A stretch of DNA of 64,000 bases from Bacillus sp. ZZV12-4809 (GTDB lineage Bacteria; Bacillota; Bacilli; Bacillales; Cytobacillaceae): NCBI RefSeq assembly GCF_009849585.1, contig NZ_VCRN01000009.1, forward strand, positions 1 to 64,000, written 5' to 3'. Shown here piece after piece: positions 16,754 to 25,449 of the stretch. Below the pieces are notes generated by a model. It made no database searches. It had not been told where the DNA came from and worked only from the letters and a program-made list of their open reading frames with translations. Made by a program: the position numbers and the translations under genes. The stretch's first letter is position 1. Every line of letters starts with the position of its first letter.

Positions 16754-18330
16754 CTATTGGAATTGATTGGCTTTTTGTTTAATTCTGTATATGGAAAAGG
16801 CAAGCATCAGCATTGAATAATTGGACGGGTTTTGAATATCCATCTGCATTAATTCGGTTATTTTCTGCAATCTGTACTTTACCGTATTAGGATGCACGAA
16901 TAATTCACTGCTTGATTTTTGCAGATTAAAAAAGTGTTTTAAATATGTATATAATGTTTCGGTAAAGGACGCATTCTTTTCCAGAACATAGGCAATCAAT
17001 GGACCCAGTAATTCTTCATCAAAGTTTTGAAATAAATGATGGGATTGTAAATTATAAGCGATTTTTTCGATCCCCATCTCATCCCAAAACACTAATGGTG
17101 AATCATGAATCTGACCATGCAGCAGCCCCATTGATGATTGATCAAACATAGCCTTCAATTGGCTGCAATGCTTCACTTCTTCTATCGCACTTACGCCGAT
17201 GAATATTCCTGGGGAGTCTCTCAGAATAGCCGCTAACCACTCTCTGTCTAATATTGAATCCATCACCCCGACAATTCTTCTGTTATAAATCCATAATCGG
17301 GAATTTGTTTCATCCTCTACTAAACTCTCTGAAAGCCTTTGAAGTTTTGACTGAAGTGCTTCAGGAGATGAGGACCGCACCTGGAAAGTACATCTTATTT
17401 TCTTTAGGTCCATATAAAAATCTGATAGATTTTTTTCGCCAGATTCTCCTTGAAAAATACTCTCCAGCATTTCTATATCCTTGCTTTTTTGATAGTGGAG
17501 CATTGTATTTTTATTATAGGCTGCTAAGCTTAAGGCACGTATTCCGTTCTTAATGACCTCTTCTGAAAACTTTCCGCTGTTCCATCTTGACAAATGATCA
17601 GGTAGCCAAGAAAGTTCATCTTAGAAAACAGCGGGGCTACCTTGAAATCCTGGCAAGAACCAGAATGGATTTTCACCGCTATATTTGATTCACGATTGGT
17701 AAATCGGGCCTTTAATACGTTCTCTTTATGCTGATTTATGATTAAATTAATCAAATGCTTTATCTCATCTCTGGTTTGCTTTTTCGTTTTCCAAAAAGCA
17801 ATCAAGTCGAAATACGGGTCTAACACGCACACAACATTGTTTATATATTCTCCTATCACTTTTACAATGGAATTCAAATCCTTTTCCAGGAGAACAATTT
17901 CCATCAGCTTTTCATTTAACCTATGTAATTTCGAAGCCTGTTCATTTTCTTTCTTATTTACCAGCTGATTATATTTCTCGTGTATGATATAGTATGGGAC
18001 CTCTTGGGGGATTTCAAAAAGCGGGAAAGAATGGGCATTGGAGTAGTCAATAAGTTCTTTTGGTATTGCTTTCAAAGCGGCTGTATGAAAACCAATAGCA
18101 CTTATTCCGATTTCCTGCATCCATTCTAGATGGCTAACCATTTGATTCACATCTTTAAAAGCGTGAAATGTAGTCATAACAAAGCCTTTTTCTTTCATGC
18201 GGGAAGTTTTTTCAGTAAGCTCCATGCTTGTTAAGTAGGCAATCTCTTTATTCATATTTTGCCTGCCGCCGCCCACCAGCAAAATATTTTCCCCTTCTAA
18301 CACATCTGCAAACTCGTTGACTGTAATCAT
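16754..18330 (-). pseudogene. PucR-family transcriptional regulator, split by one frameshift
   Basis: Two overlapping frames make up one regulator of about 525 residues. The first (18330 to 17530) begins MITVNEFADVLEGENILL and carries the PucR N-terminal domain. The second (to 16754) carries the C-terminal helix-turn-helix (LFVHPNTVKYRLQKITELM). The join is clear: the first frame runs to ICQDGTAESF and the second continues SEEVIKNGIRALSLAAYN. One base is missing in a run of four A (plus strand 17566-17569). It could be a real loss, a slippage site or a sequencing error. PucR proteins usually activate adjacent nitrogen-compound catabolic genes, so the amidohydrolase-symporter group is the likely target. 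Confidence 0.8.
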
Positions 18331-18453
18331 TAAGAATCCCCCCTTTGAAAAAAAACTTATCTATCAATTTCTTATATGTATCCAATAGTTTGCTTATATT
18401 ATAAAGGCAACTTCTGTTAAATAAAATGAATAAAACTAATGATTTAAACAAGT

Positions 18454-18480
18454 ATGGGGTACATATTGGCTGTACCCCAT
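18454..18480 (-). terminator. Terminator hairpin of the LysE-family gene
   Basis: A perfect 10-bp inverted repeat (ATGGGGTACA) with a 7-base loop lies 12 bases after the stop codon of the exporter gene. The T-tract behind it is weak. Confidence 0.6.
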
Positions 18481-18491
18481 TATTAAGACAT

Positions 18492-19088
18492 TTACCGAAT
18501 AAAATACCCCACAAGAACTGACCCGGCACTATACACCAAGAGCAAAGCCATTATGACATTAAACTGATTTCGATACTTCACCAGGAAGGATTGAAAAATA
18601 GAACCAAAAACACTCCAGCAAAAGGTACTTAGAAAACCTACAAAAGCAAGGAGGATGGAAAAGAAAATCAGGCTCGCATGGGAAGTGTGATACGGGAGGA
18701 TGAAGGTGGATATAACGGTAACCCCATATAAAATCCCTTTTGGATTAATAAATTGCAAAAGCATCCCGATTAAAAAGCCGTTATGCTTCCCATCATTATG
18801 GTTTGGATCATCCGATTTACTGGTCATGATTTTAAATGCCAAAAACAGCATATACATAACTCCAATGATGGTCATGACCAATTCAACCTTTGGAATGTAT
18901 TGATGCAGAAATAGATTAAAATAGCTGCAAAGGATCATAATGACAAAGAACCCTGCACCGACCCCTAAACAAAATTGGATCGTATTTCTTAAACCGAACC
19001 GGTTGGCGAATAGCATGGCCATAATATTGTTTGGGCCTGGTGTAAAGCTGGTCACAAACACATATAAGAAAAATGATAATAAAGACAC
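18492..19088 (-). CDS. LysE/RhtB-family amino-acid exporter
   Basis: A 198-residue membrane protein with about six transmembrane segments and the LysE/RhtB signature TSFTPGPNNIMAM at residues about 13-25; a second element, QFINPKGILYGVTV, follows at about 125. Members export amino acids or related metabolites. The GTG at 19088 is chosen because AGGAGG lies nine bases upstream; the longer frame has no ribosome site. It is divergent from the XRE-cupin regulator at 19202, a common pairing in which the regulator controls the exporter. The substrate is unknown. Confidence 0.85.
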   Translation of the reverse strand: MSLLSFFLYVFVTSFTPGPNNIMAMLFANRFGLRNTIQFCLGVGAGFFVIMILCSYFNLFLHQYIPKVELVMTIIGVMYMLFLAFKIMTSKSDDPNHNDGKHNGFLIGMLLQFINPKGILYGVTVISTFILPYHTSHASLIFFSILLAFVGFLSTFCWSVFGSIFQSFLVKYRNQFNVIMALLLVYSAGSVLVGYFIR

Positions 19089-19114
19089 AGCTGTTTTCCT
19101 CCTCCTCATGTATG

Positions 19115-19185
19115 CTATAATGTACAGAAAAGACAATATAGCGATTTACTACATATTGTATATTACGGACGTTATATTGTACAGA
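19115..19185. promoter_or_regulatory. Divergent promoter region with repeated ATNTTGTA/AATGTACAGA elements
   Basis: Two direct repeats, CTATAATGTACAGA (19115-19128) and TTATATTGTACAGA (19172-19185), differ at few positions and are 57 bases apart; ATATTGTATA lies between them at about 19153. They fill the 113-base space between the exporter and the XRE-cupin gene and are likely operator or promoter elements of that regulator. Confidence 0.5.
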
Positions 19186-19201
19186 TGAAAGGAATGCAGC
19201 A

Positions 19202-19759
19202 ATGGAGGAAATTCATTTAATTCTTGCAAAAAATCTAAAAGCATATCGGGAAAATAAAAAATTAAGTTTAGAGAAGGTCGCCGAATTAACGGGAGTTAGC
19301 AAAACGATGATAGGCCAAATTGAACGGGGTGAATCAAGCCCTACCATTACAACGATCTGGAAGATTGCGAACGGTCTTAAGATCTCTTTTACCTCACTGA
19401 TCAATAATCCCCAGCCGGAGACGCAGCTTGTTTTAAAGAAGGACATTCAGACATTATCAGAAGATTATGGCAGGTATCGGGTATATCCTTACTTTCCTTT
19501 CGAAAACGAGAAGCGATTTGAAGTGTATACTGTCGAAATTGACAAAGGAGGTTACCTTAGCGCTGAACCGCATATCGAGGGAACCGAAGAATTGATCGTG
19601 GTTTTTGATGGGGAAATAACCATCCGGGTTAATAACGATGAATTTACGTTAAAAAGCGGTGACTCCATCAGATTTAAAGCTGATCGGCCCCATACCTATC
19701 ATAATTCAGGGAAATCAATGGCACGTGTCAGCATGATTTTATATTATCCGGCAGAATGA
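19202..19759 (+). CDS. XRE-family regulator with C-terminal cupin domain
   Basis: A 185-residue protein: a helix-turn-helix of the Cro/C1 type at residues about 8-62 (LEKVAELTGVSKTMIGQIER) and a cupin sensor domain at about 100-180 (HIEGTEELIVVFDGEITIRV, then GDSIRFKADRPHTYHNSG). Such two-domain regulators bind small ligands through the cupin and often control a divergent transporter; here that is the LysE-type exporter. The ATG at 19202 follows AAAGGAATGCAGCA. The length is normal for the family. Confidence 0.9.
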   Translation: MEEIHLILAKNLKAYRENKKLSLEKVAELTGVSKTMIGQIERGESSPTITTIWKIANGLKISFTSLINNPQPETQLVLKKDIQTLSEDYGRYRVYPYFPFENEKRFEVYTVEIDKGGYLSAEPHIEGTEELIVVFDGEITIRVNNDEFTLKSGDSIRFKADRPHTYHNSGKSMARVSMILYYPAE

Positions 19760-19976
19760 TTGGCATTGCTATGATTGGTTGCGGTGAACTTGATTACATG
19801 CCCAAATTAACAATGACATTATAATTGTCGAATGTAAGGTCCAGCCATATTTCAAACTAAACCTCCGCTGTAAAATAAAAGAAATCAATAATCAATTTTT
19901 CAGTCCATTGACTCTCCTTATTTTTCTGGAATTTTGGTATATTAACAGATGAGAATATTTGGAAGGGGAGAAAAGA

Positions 19977-20447
19977 ATGAATGAACTAGTGTTTAAACAG
20001 TTTGAGAAGACAAGAGGTTATTTTATTAATAAGATCGAGTCAATATCAAAGGATGTAGCAAGTATCCAGCCAGACGGGTTTAACAACACGATCCATTGGC
20101 ATATTGGCCATGTATTAACGGTCTGTGAACAGTTTATGTTTGGCTTTCCCCGCAAAACGACCCATATCCCTGCAAACTACATTGAACTATTTGGGAACGG
20201 GACAAAGCCGGCTGATTGGAAAGGTGATATTCCTGAAGCAGATGAGATCATTATTCAGCTGAAGGATCAATTGGTCCGAATACAGCAAATTCCGGCAGAA
20301 CGGTTAAATGAAAAGCTGGATAAACCATTTTTGGGACTTGAAACCTTTGGAGAATTAGCAGAATTTGCGTTGTTTCATGAGGCAAACCATTTGGGGCATA
20401 TTCAAGCGATGGAACGGGTTATTCATCATACAGGAGTAAAGAACTAA
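19977..20447 (+). CDS. DinB-family protein
   Basis: A 156-residue four-helix-bundle protein of the DinB/YfiT superfamily. The metal-binding histidines are visible in HWHIGHVL (about residue 39) and LFHEANHLGHI (about residue 135). In Bacillus these are small metal enzymes, some acting as thiol transferases; the role here is not known. The ATG at 19977 is chosen because GGGGAG lies about seven bases upstream; a TTG six codons earlier overlaps that site. It is a single gene followed by a hairpin. Confidence 0.88.
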   Translation: MNELVFKQFEKTRGYFINKIESISKDVASIQPDGFNNTIHWHIGHVLTVCEQFMFGFPRKTTHIPANYIELFGNGTKPADWKGDIPEADEIIIQLKDQLVRIQQIPAERLNEKLDKPFLGLETFGELAEFALFHEANHLGHIQAMERVIHHTGVKN

Positions 20448-20480
20448 AATAGGAAGATCAACTTTATTTAGTCTTAATAA

Positions 20481-20522
20481 AGGATGCCCATCGATACTAC
20501 GAACAGTACCATTGGGCATCCT
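20481..20522 (+). terminator. Terminator hairpin after the DinB gene
   Basis: A perfect 10-bp inverted repeat (AGGATGCCCA) with a loop of about 22 bases lies 34 bases after the stop. The downstream T-tract is poor, so efficiency is uncertain. Confidence 0.55.
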
Positions 20523-20559
20523 TACATATCTATATCTTGTCTCTCCTCCCGGAACATCT

Positions 20560-21005
20560 GTATTTTTCAACGACGAATATCATCTGTATATTATCATTAA
20601 TAATTCAGTTTTATTTTTCAGTGGTAGAATACAACAGAAATAGAGCATGAGATCCACTCCCATGCTCATCTCTGCCTCAGGCACTCTTACCACCTGGCTG
20701 GCTGTGACCTCCAATTGTTTCAGGGTGATGATTGCAGCGTCCTGTGTCCTGCACTCCGTCTGGATGGAGAAAACAGCTTCAAGATATTCGTACATTTCTT
20801 TTAATTCAGTATCGAGTCTTCCACCAAGGCCAATAATCTTTTTATTGTGAGCCTGGCGTATGTGGCTGCTGTAACCGGGCCTACAGAAATTGCTTCATCT
20901 GTTCCTTCTCCGCCAACAGTCTTCGGGCAAACTTGACTGAAGCATCGGGTCTTCCATTAAGGCCCTTTTTAATTACCACACCTGCCTATATTGAGGAAAC
21001 ATAAA
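20560..21005 (-). pseudogene. Degenerate coding debris, family not identified
   Basis: The minus strand here shows protein-like stretches that jump between frames. One reads VVIKKGLNGRPDASVKFA near 20970, the next TVGGEGTDEAISVGPVTAAT near 20890, and the last IIGLGGRLDTELKEMYEYLE then AVFSIQTECRTQDAAIITLK from 20850 down to about 20720. Stops and shifts separate them, and no start with a ribosome site is present. The pattern is that of a decayed gene of at least 130 codons. I could not name it, and the plus-strand frames here look like shadows. Confidence 0.4.
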
Positions 21006-21014
21006 CACAACACC

Positions 21015-22703
21015 TTATTTGAGAATCCAAACAAATTCATATGGCTGTAAAGTGACTTCACTATCCGTTTGTTCACCTGTAAGCAGGTTAGTGCCTATTA
21101 GGTCACATGAAAGTTTCACCGGTTCCGCTTTGACATTAACGGCAAACAGTATTTCTTCACCCGTTTCTTTATTGAAGCGTTTCAGTGCAAAGAGATCAGA
21201 TCCCATGTCAACTACTTCCTGTTCGGCAAACGGTGAGAAGGCGGAATGTGCCTGGCGAATCTCAATCATGTTCTTCAGTCCGCCAAAAATGGATTGTCTG
21301 CGCGGACTAGTAGTCAATTCACGTGAAATAGTATTGAAATCGAATTTTTCCCTGTTAATCCGGCGATTGATTCCGGACTCCTCCACTCCGCGCTGGTCAT
21401 TTTGCGACCCAAGCAGAGAATGATAATAGATCGCAGGGACGCCTATGAAGGAAAGGAGAATGGAATGTGCCGCAAGCATTTTCTGCACCTTCAGTTCATC
21501 CGTGAGATCTTCGCCTTTATTCACGAGTGCATCACTATAGTTAATATTTAATTCATAGACTGATTGACTGCCATCGCTATTATTTTTATAGGAGACACGG
21601 CCCCCATTTTCAACAACCTTATCGACCAGCAGCTGTTTCTCTTCTTCAGTCAGAATCCCTTCAGTCGGACGCATTCCGATTCCATCATGACTCGCCAGGA
21701 AATTAAAGTAGGTAGCTGTGTCGGTAACCTTTCCAATCGTCTTTGCCCATTCTGTCAGCTTGCCGGAATCATGTGTAGTCAACGTATACAGAACAAGCGG
21801 CGGCAATGAAAACTGGTAGACCATTTGAGCTTCATTTGTACCATCGCCAAAGTAGCTGATATTTTCCTTGTGCGGCACATTTGTCTCGGTAATAATCTGC
21901 GTTCCCGGCTTGAAATGATCCAGCAGTGTACGCCACATTTGGATAATTGTATGGGTCTGCGGCAGGTGCATGCAGCTTGTGCCGGATTCCTTCCATAAGA
22001 ACCCAATGGCATCAAGGCGGATGCTTGTACCGCCTTTAAATGCATACGTGAGCAGGATGTCCGTCATTTCCAGCAGCAGCGGGAAGTATGCGACATTCAC
22101 ATCCACCTGGTCTTCACTGAAGGTGGTCCAGGCTGTTTTTGTTCCATTCTTCCCCTCATATTCATGAAATAAAGGAGAAGTTCTCGGCCTTACGACACTC
22201 TTTGTATCGAACTCGGAATCAGAAGGAATGAAATATTGATTATATTCAGGGTCATCCTGAAGGTAGCGCTGGAACCATTCACTTGACTTAGAAATATGGT
22301 TCGCCACAAAATCGAACATCAGGCGATAATCCTTTGACAGACTTTCTATGCTGCTCCAATCCCCCAGCTCCGGATGGATTTTCCGGTAGTCGGTTACGGA
22401 GAAACCATCATCAGAGGTATAGGGGAACATTGGCAGCAAATGCACATCCGTAATAATCCCCTTAATGTATTCATTTAAAAATCGGTGCAGTGTATCAAGG
22501 GTTGGCTGCCCTTTTTCATAGATGCTGTCACCATAGGTGATCAAATAAACATTTTTTTCGGAGATAAGGTCATTTTGCTGCCAAGCAGCTTCAGACCACT
22601 TCCGGATAAGCTCTTTGGTCATCTCCATGTATCGTTCTTCATACTTATTACCGTAAATTTGTTTCAATTGGTGCTGAATTGTTTCAAAGAGAACGGCCGT
22701 CAT
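21015..22703 (-). CDS. GH13 sucrose-phosphorylase-like enzyme, possible glucosylglycerate phosphorylase
   Basis: A 562-residue GH13 enzyme with the four conserved regions: DFVANHIS (about residue 140), GGTSIRLDAIGF with the nucleophile Asp (about 225), IITETNVPH with the acid/base Glu (about 270) and FLASHDGIG (about 330). The layout and length fit subfamily GH13_18, which includes sucrose phosphorylase, sucrose 6-phosphate phosphorylase and glucosylglycerate phosphorylase. The ATG overlaps the GH38 stop in an ATGA junction, so the two are translationally coupled. Beside a mannosylglycerate-type hydrolase and PTS, glucosylglycerate or its phosphate is the most likely substrate; this is inference. 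Confidence 0.82.
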   Translation of the reverse strand: MTAVLFETIQHQLKQIYGNKYEERYMEMTKELIRKWSEAAWQQNDLISEKNVYLITYGDSIYEKGQPTLDTLHRFLNEYIKGIITDVHLLPMFPYTSDDGFSVTDYRKIHPELGDWSSIESLSKDYRLMFDFVANHISKSSEWFQRYLQDDPEYNQYFIPSDSEFDTKSVVRPRTSPLFHEYEGKNGTKTAWTTFSEDQVDVNVAYFPLLLEMTDILLTYAFKGGTSIRLDAIGFLWKESGTSCMHLPQTHTIIQMWRTLLDHFKPGTQIITETNVPHKENISYFGDGTNEAQMVYQFSLPPLVLYTLTTHDSGKLTEWAKTIGKVTDTATYFNFLASHDGIGMRPTEGILTEEEKQLLVDKVVENGGRVSYKNNSDGSQSVYELNINYSDALVNKGEDLTDELKVQKMLAAHSILLSFIGVPAIYYHSLLGSQNDQRGVEESGINRRINREKFDFNTISRELTTSPRRQSIFGGLKNMIEIRQAHSAFSPFAEQEVVDMGSDLFALKRFNKETGEEILFAVNVKAEPVKLSCDLIGTNLLTGEQTDSEVTLQPYEFVWILK

Positions 22704-25366
22704 CCTTTTTCCCCCATTAATTTTAATGTCATATACCCTTTTGCCGGAACGGTGATTGAATGCAGATTAGTATCCAATCCTTCTTTTTCATACAGATCTG
22801 TTTCCACTGCTCGTGTAAAATGATCACTTGCGATTGAGCAGGTTTCATCCCTATCGGAAGGATTGAACATTCTGATTAACAAGCTATTATCCTCATACGC
22901 CCTCTTGCAGGTGCTGACAAAGATCCCATCATGATCCAGTTCAAACAAGGAAAAAACTTCTGGAGCCTCTTCAATCGGCTGAGGCAGCTCGAAACGCTCG
23001 AGTCTTTCCTCAAATGTGTTGTAGGATTGCAGCTGGTATGTGGCATAACGTCCACGATAGTTCTCGACTTCCTCAAACAATACCTTCTCAGAAAAAGCTT
23101 CATCAAGGAATACAATTCCATATTCAAACTCCATTTTCAGCTGCATTTGCGCATCAGGAGTATAGACTGTCTTGTTGTTAATCCCAGATGCACGCCCCGG
23201 ACGCCAAGCCAGATTGTCACGGCCCAGCAGGCCAACACTCCTGAAAAGCGTCAAAGCCAGAGTTCCGGATTTTTTGATCAGTTCATACTCTTTGATTCCC
23301 TTCGTGAGTACGGCAAAAGTCGTTTCTTCGTTAGCAGCGACTGCAAAGTTTTCAATTGGATAGTAAGGAACCGGCGCCTCCGCAAAGCCACGTTCTTTCC
23401 AATGGGCCAGGTGGGCGTTCTCGGTCGGACGCTCCAGTACGCTGAACGCTTGATCCCCATAGGAAACCGCCGGATTTGCGACAGGTGTATCCAAAAGAAC
23501 TCGCACACGATGGTCAGACCCATGATTATCGATTTCATGGGTCACTCTGACCGTTTTCTCGCCTTTTCGAAGTTCAAAGGCACTGATAATCTTCAGAGCT
23601 GTGGTGGCCTTGCCCGTTTGTCTTTCCTCCAGATTTCCTGGAATGAGTGCTTCATGAACCACCATCATCTTTTCCGCCATTTCCGCTTTTTCAACACCAA
23701 GAAGGGATGCGTTGTCAATGATATGCTGCTCATCACCCTCGAGTGGCGAAAAGTCATAAGAATCACCGGCATCGGCGACATTCTCGAACTTTAGAAAGTC
23801 TTTTAGTGCCATGCCTGATTCTTTATTCAGCAATTCAAGCCTGCCGTCATTCAAACGCAATGAATAGAATCCATTTTCAATCTGAGCATCTTGAGAAGGA
23901 CTCATTCCCGGACTGCCACTTAGACCTTCTTCAACCAATAAGGTTTTGTATCCCATTGGAGGGACGCCTTCCAGGTCAATTAATACAGCATTGCGGTAAT
24001 ATCCAGGCTGTTCTACTTCCTTCTCACCCTCAGCAGTGACAACAATCATCTTCCCGCCGCTGATGTATTCCTGCTCAGCCACAAAAACGAGAAGTTTATC
24101 GCCGTCTAAATCAGTAACAGCAAATTCCTTTTCTTTCGTGAAAATAACACTTTCAACTGGACCGGCATATGGCTTTGCCTGTGTATTAAAGACAATGTTC
24201 AGGTTATCTTTCCCAAGCTTTTTACTGATTGCCCGGGTCAGCTGCTTTTTCAAAATATTGATCAGTCCATCCGCAATTCGGCCAACCTTTGTAAGGCGCT
24301 GCACGATGTCTGAATTGGTATCATCCGAGTTGCAGCCGCCGATGCTGTCATGAGCATGAACATCAAATAGCTGCTTCCACATTTGATCTAGCCATCTCTG
24401 AGGATACTTCAAGCCAAGCGTCAGTCCGATCATGGCGAGCGGTTCAAGCGTGTGAAGGATTTTTTGTTCAACCTCATCATTTAGCTTTTTAATGTCATAT
24501 CGCTGGGAGCGGATGGTATTATGAATGCGTGATTTTTGCGGTGCGATAAGCTCCCCTTCAATCACATTTTCGAAGCTCCCGTTTTCCCAGGCAGCCTTCA
24601 TGAAACTTTCATAATCAGAAAGAATGAACTCGTGTACCGGATCCATTTCATTCAGCTTTTCAATCGTTTTCGGGAAATGTTCCCTCACCAGCACCTGGTC
24701 CCCTCCTGCAGGCAGCAGCAAATGTCCGGTATTCCCATTCAGATCAGCCAATTTTTCAAGCATAGGCTGCAGGCGTTCTTCGTAATAGCTTTCATCCGCT
24801 GCAAGGAATTTTCCAGGGCCATAGCCGAAATACATATTATTCGCTTTGACCGTTTTCCCGTCCGGTGACTTCCAGGTGAAATTCAAGTCTTCTCCCAGCT
24901 GATCAGTATAAATCCCTCTCTGCAAAATACTGTTTTCTATTCCGAATCCGGTAAAAATGGAAGGCAAATACGCATTTTGCCCAAAGATGTCAGGCAGATA
25001 GCCTACCTCCATACTGTGTCCAAATTCATTGGCAATGCGCGTTCCATATAAAAGGTTGCGGATCAGGGATTCCTTATGGACCAATAATGAATCGGTCTGC
25101 GTGTACCATGGTCCGATGAATAATCTTTTAGCCGTAACTAGCCTTAGAATCCTCTCTTTGTCTTCCGGATTGATTTGTAAATATTCCTCAATAACTGAAA
25201 CCTGAGCATCAAATACATAGCCATGATAGTCTTCATCATTTTCAAGTACTGTCATAAGGTGATCAAGATTCTCGGCAAGCAGGACGTTGGAATCCTCTAT
25301 AGTGAAATACCACTCCCGGTCCCAGTGGGAATGCGGGACCACATATACATATTTTTGTTTTTTCAT
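22700..25366 (-). CDS. mngB: GH38 alpha-mannosidase, mannosylglycerate hydrolase-like
   Basis: An 888-residue glycoside hydrolase of family 38. The N-terminal catalytic domain has HSHWDREWY at residue about 12 and the nucleophile-bearing GYLPDIFGQNAYLPSIF around residue 120; the zinc-binding HDSIGGCNSDD is near residue 340. The remaining 500 residues form the beta-rich C-terminal part. E. coli MngB, the closest functional relative I know, hydrolyses 2-O-(6-phospho-mannosyl)-glycerate delivered by the PTS permease MngA. Here the PTS gene lies directly upstream. The ATG at 25366 has GGGAGG in front. The substrate is inferred from family plus neighbourhood. Confidence 0.85.
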   Translation of the reverse strand: MKKQKYVYVVPHSHWDREWYFTIEDSNVLLAENLDHLMTVLENDEDYHGYVFDAQVSVIEEYLQINPEDKERILRLVTAKRLFIGPWYTQTDSLLVHKESLIRNLLYGTRIANEFGHSMEVGYLPDIFGQNAYLPSIFTGFGIENSILQRGIYTDQLGEDLNFTWKSPDGKTVKANNMYFGYGPGKFLAADESYYEERLQPMLEKLADLNGNTGHLLLPAGGDQVLVREHFPKTIEKLNEMDPVHEFILSDYESFMKAAWENGSFENVIEGELIAPQKSRIHNTIRSQRYDIKKLNDEVEQKILHTLEPLAMIGLTLGLKYPQRWLDQMWKQLFDVHAHDSIGGCNSDDTNSDIVQRLTKVGRIADGLINILKKQLTRAISKKLGKDNLNIVFNTQAKPYAGPVESVIFTKEKEFAVTDLDGDKLLVFVAEQEYISGGKMIVVTAEGEKEVEQPGYYRNAVLIDLEGVPPMGYKTLLVEEGLSGSPGMSPSQDAQIENGFYSLRLNDGRLELLNKESGMALKDFLKFENVADAGDSYDFSPLEGDEQHIIDNASLLGVEKAEMAEKMMVVHEALIPGNLEERQTGKATTALKIISAFELRKGEKTVRVTHEIDNHGSDHRVRVLLDTPVANPAVSYGDQAFSVLERPTENAHLAHWKERGFAEAPVPYYPIENFAVAANEETTFAVLTKGIKEYELIKKSGTLALTLFRSVGLLGRDNLAWRPGRASGINNKTVYTPDAQMQLKMEFEYGIVFLDEAFSEKVLFEEVENYRGRYATYQLQSYNTFEERLERFELPQPIEEAPEVFSLFELDHDGIFVSTCKRAYEDNSLLIRMFNPSDRDETCSIASDHFTRAVETDLYEKEGLDTNLHSITVPAKGYMTLKLMGEKG

Positions 25367-25413
25367 CAGACTAGCCTCCCTGCAGAATGGTGTATCGTTC
25401 TATGAAAGTGATG

Positions 25414-25447
25414 AAGGTGCCTGTATAAACAGACACCTTTTTCGTTT
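25414..25447 (-). terminator. Intercistronic hairpin between PTS and mannosidase genes
   Basis: AAGGTG-CTGT pairs with ACAG-CACCTT around ATAA, with one unpaired base in each arm. The T-run is on the plus-strand side (TTTTTCGTTTTTTT); on the minus strand, the operon strand, no T-run follows. It may act as an RNA-stabilising or processing hairpin that ends just after the PTS stop. Confidence 0.5.
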
Positions 25448-25449
25448 TT

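Noticed and set aside
22931..23794. Plus-strand open frame of 287 codons
   Set aside because: It is antisense to the GH38 gene, has no ribosome site, and its composition is that of a shadow of the conserved minus-strand protein.
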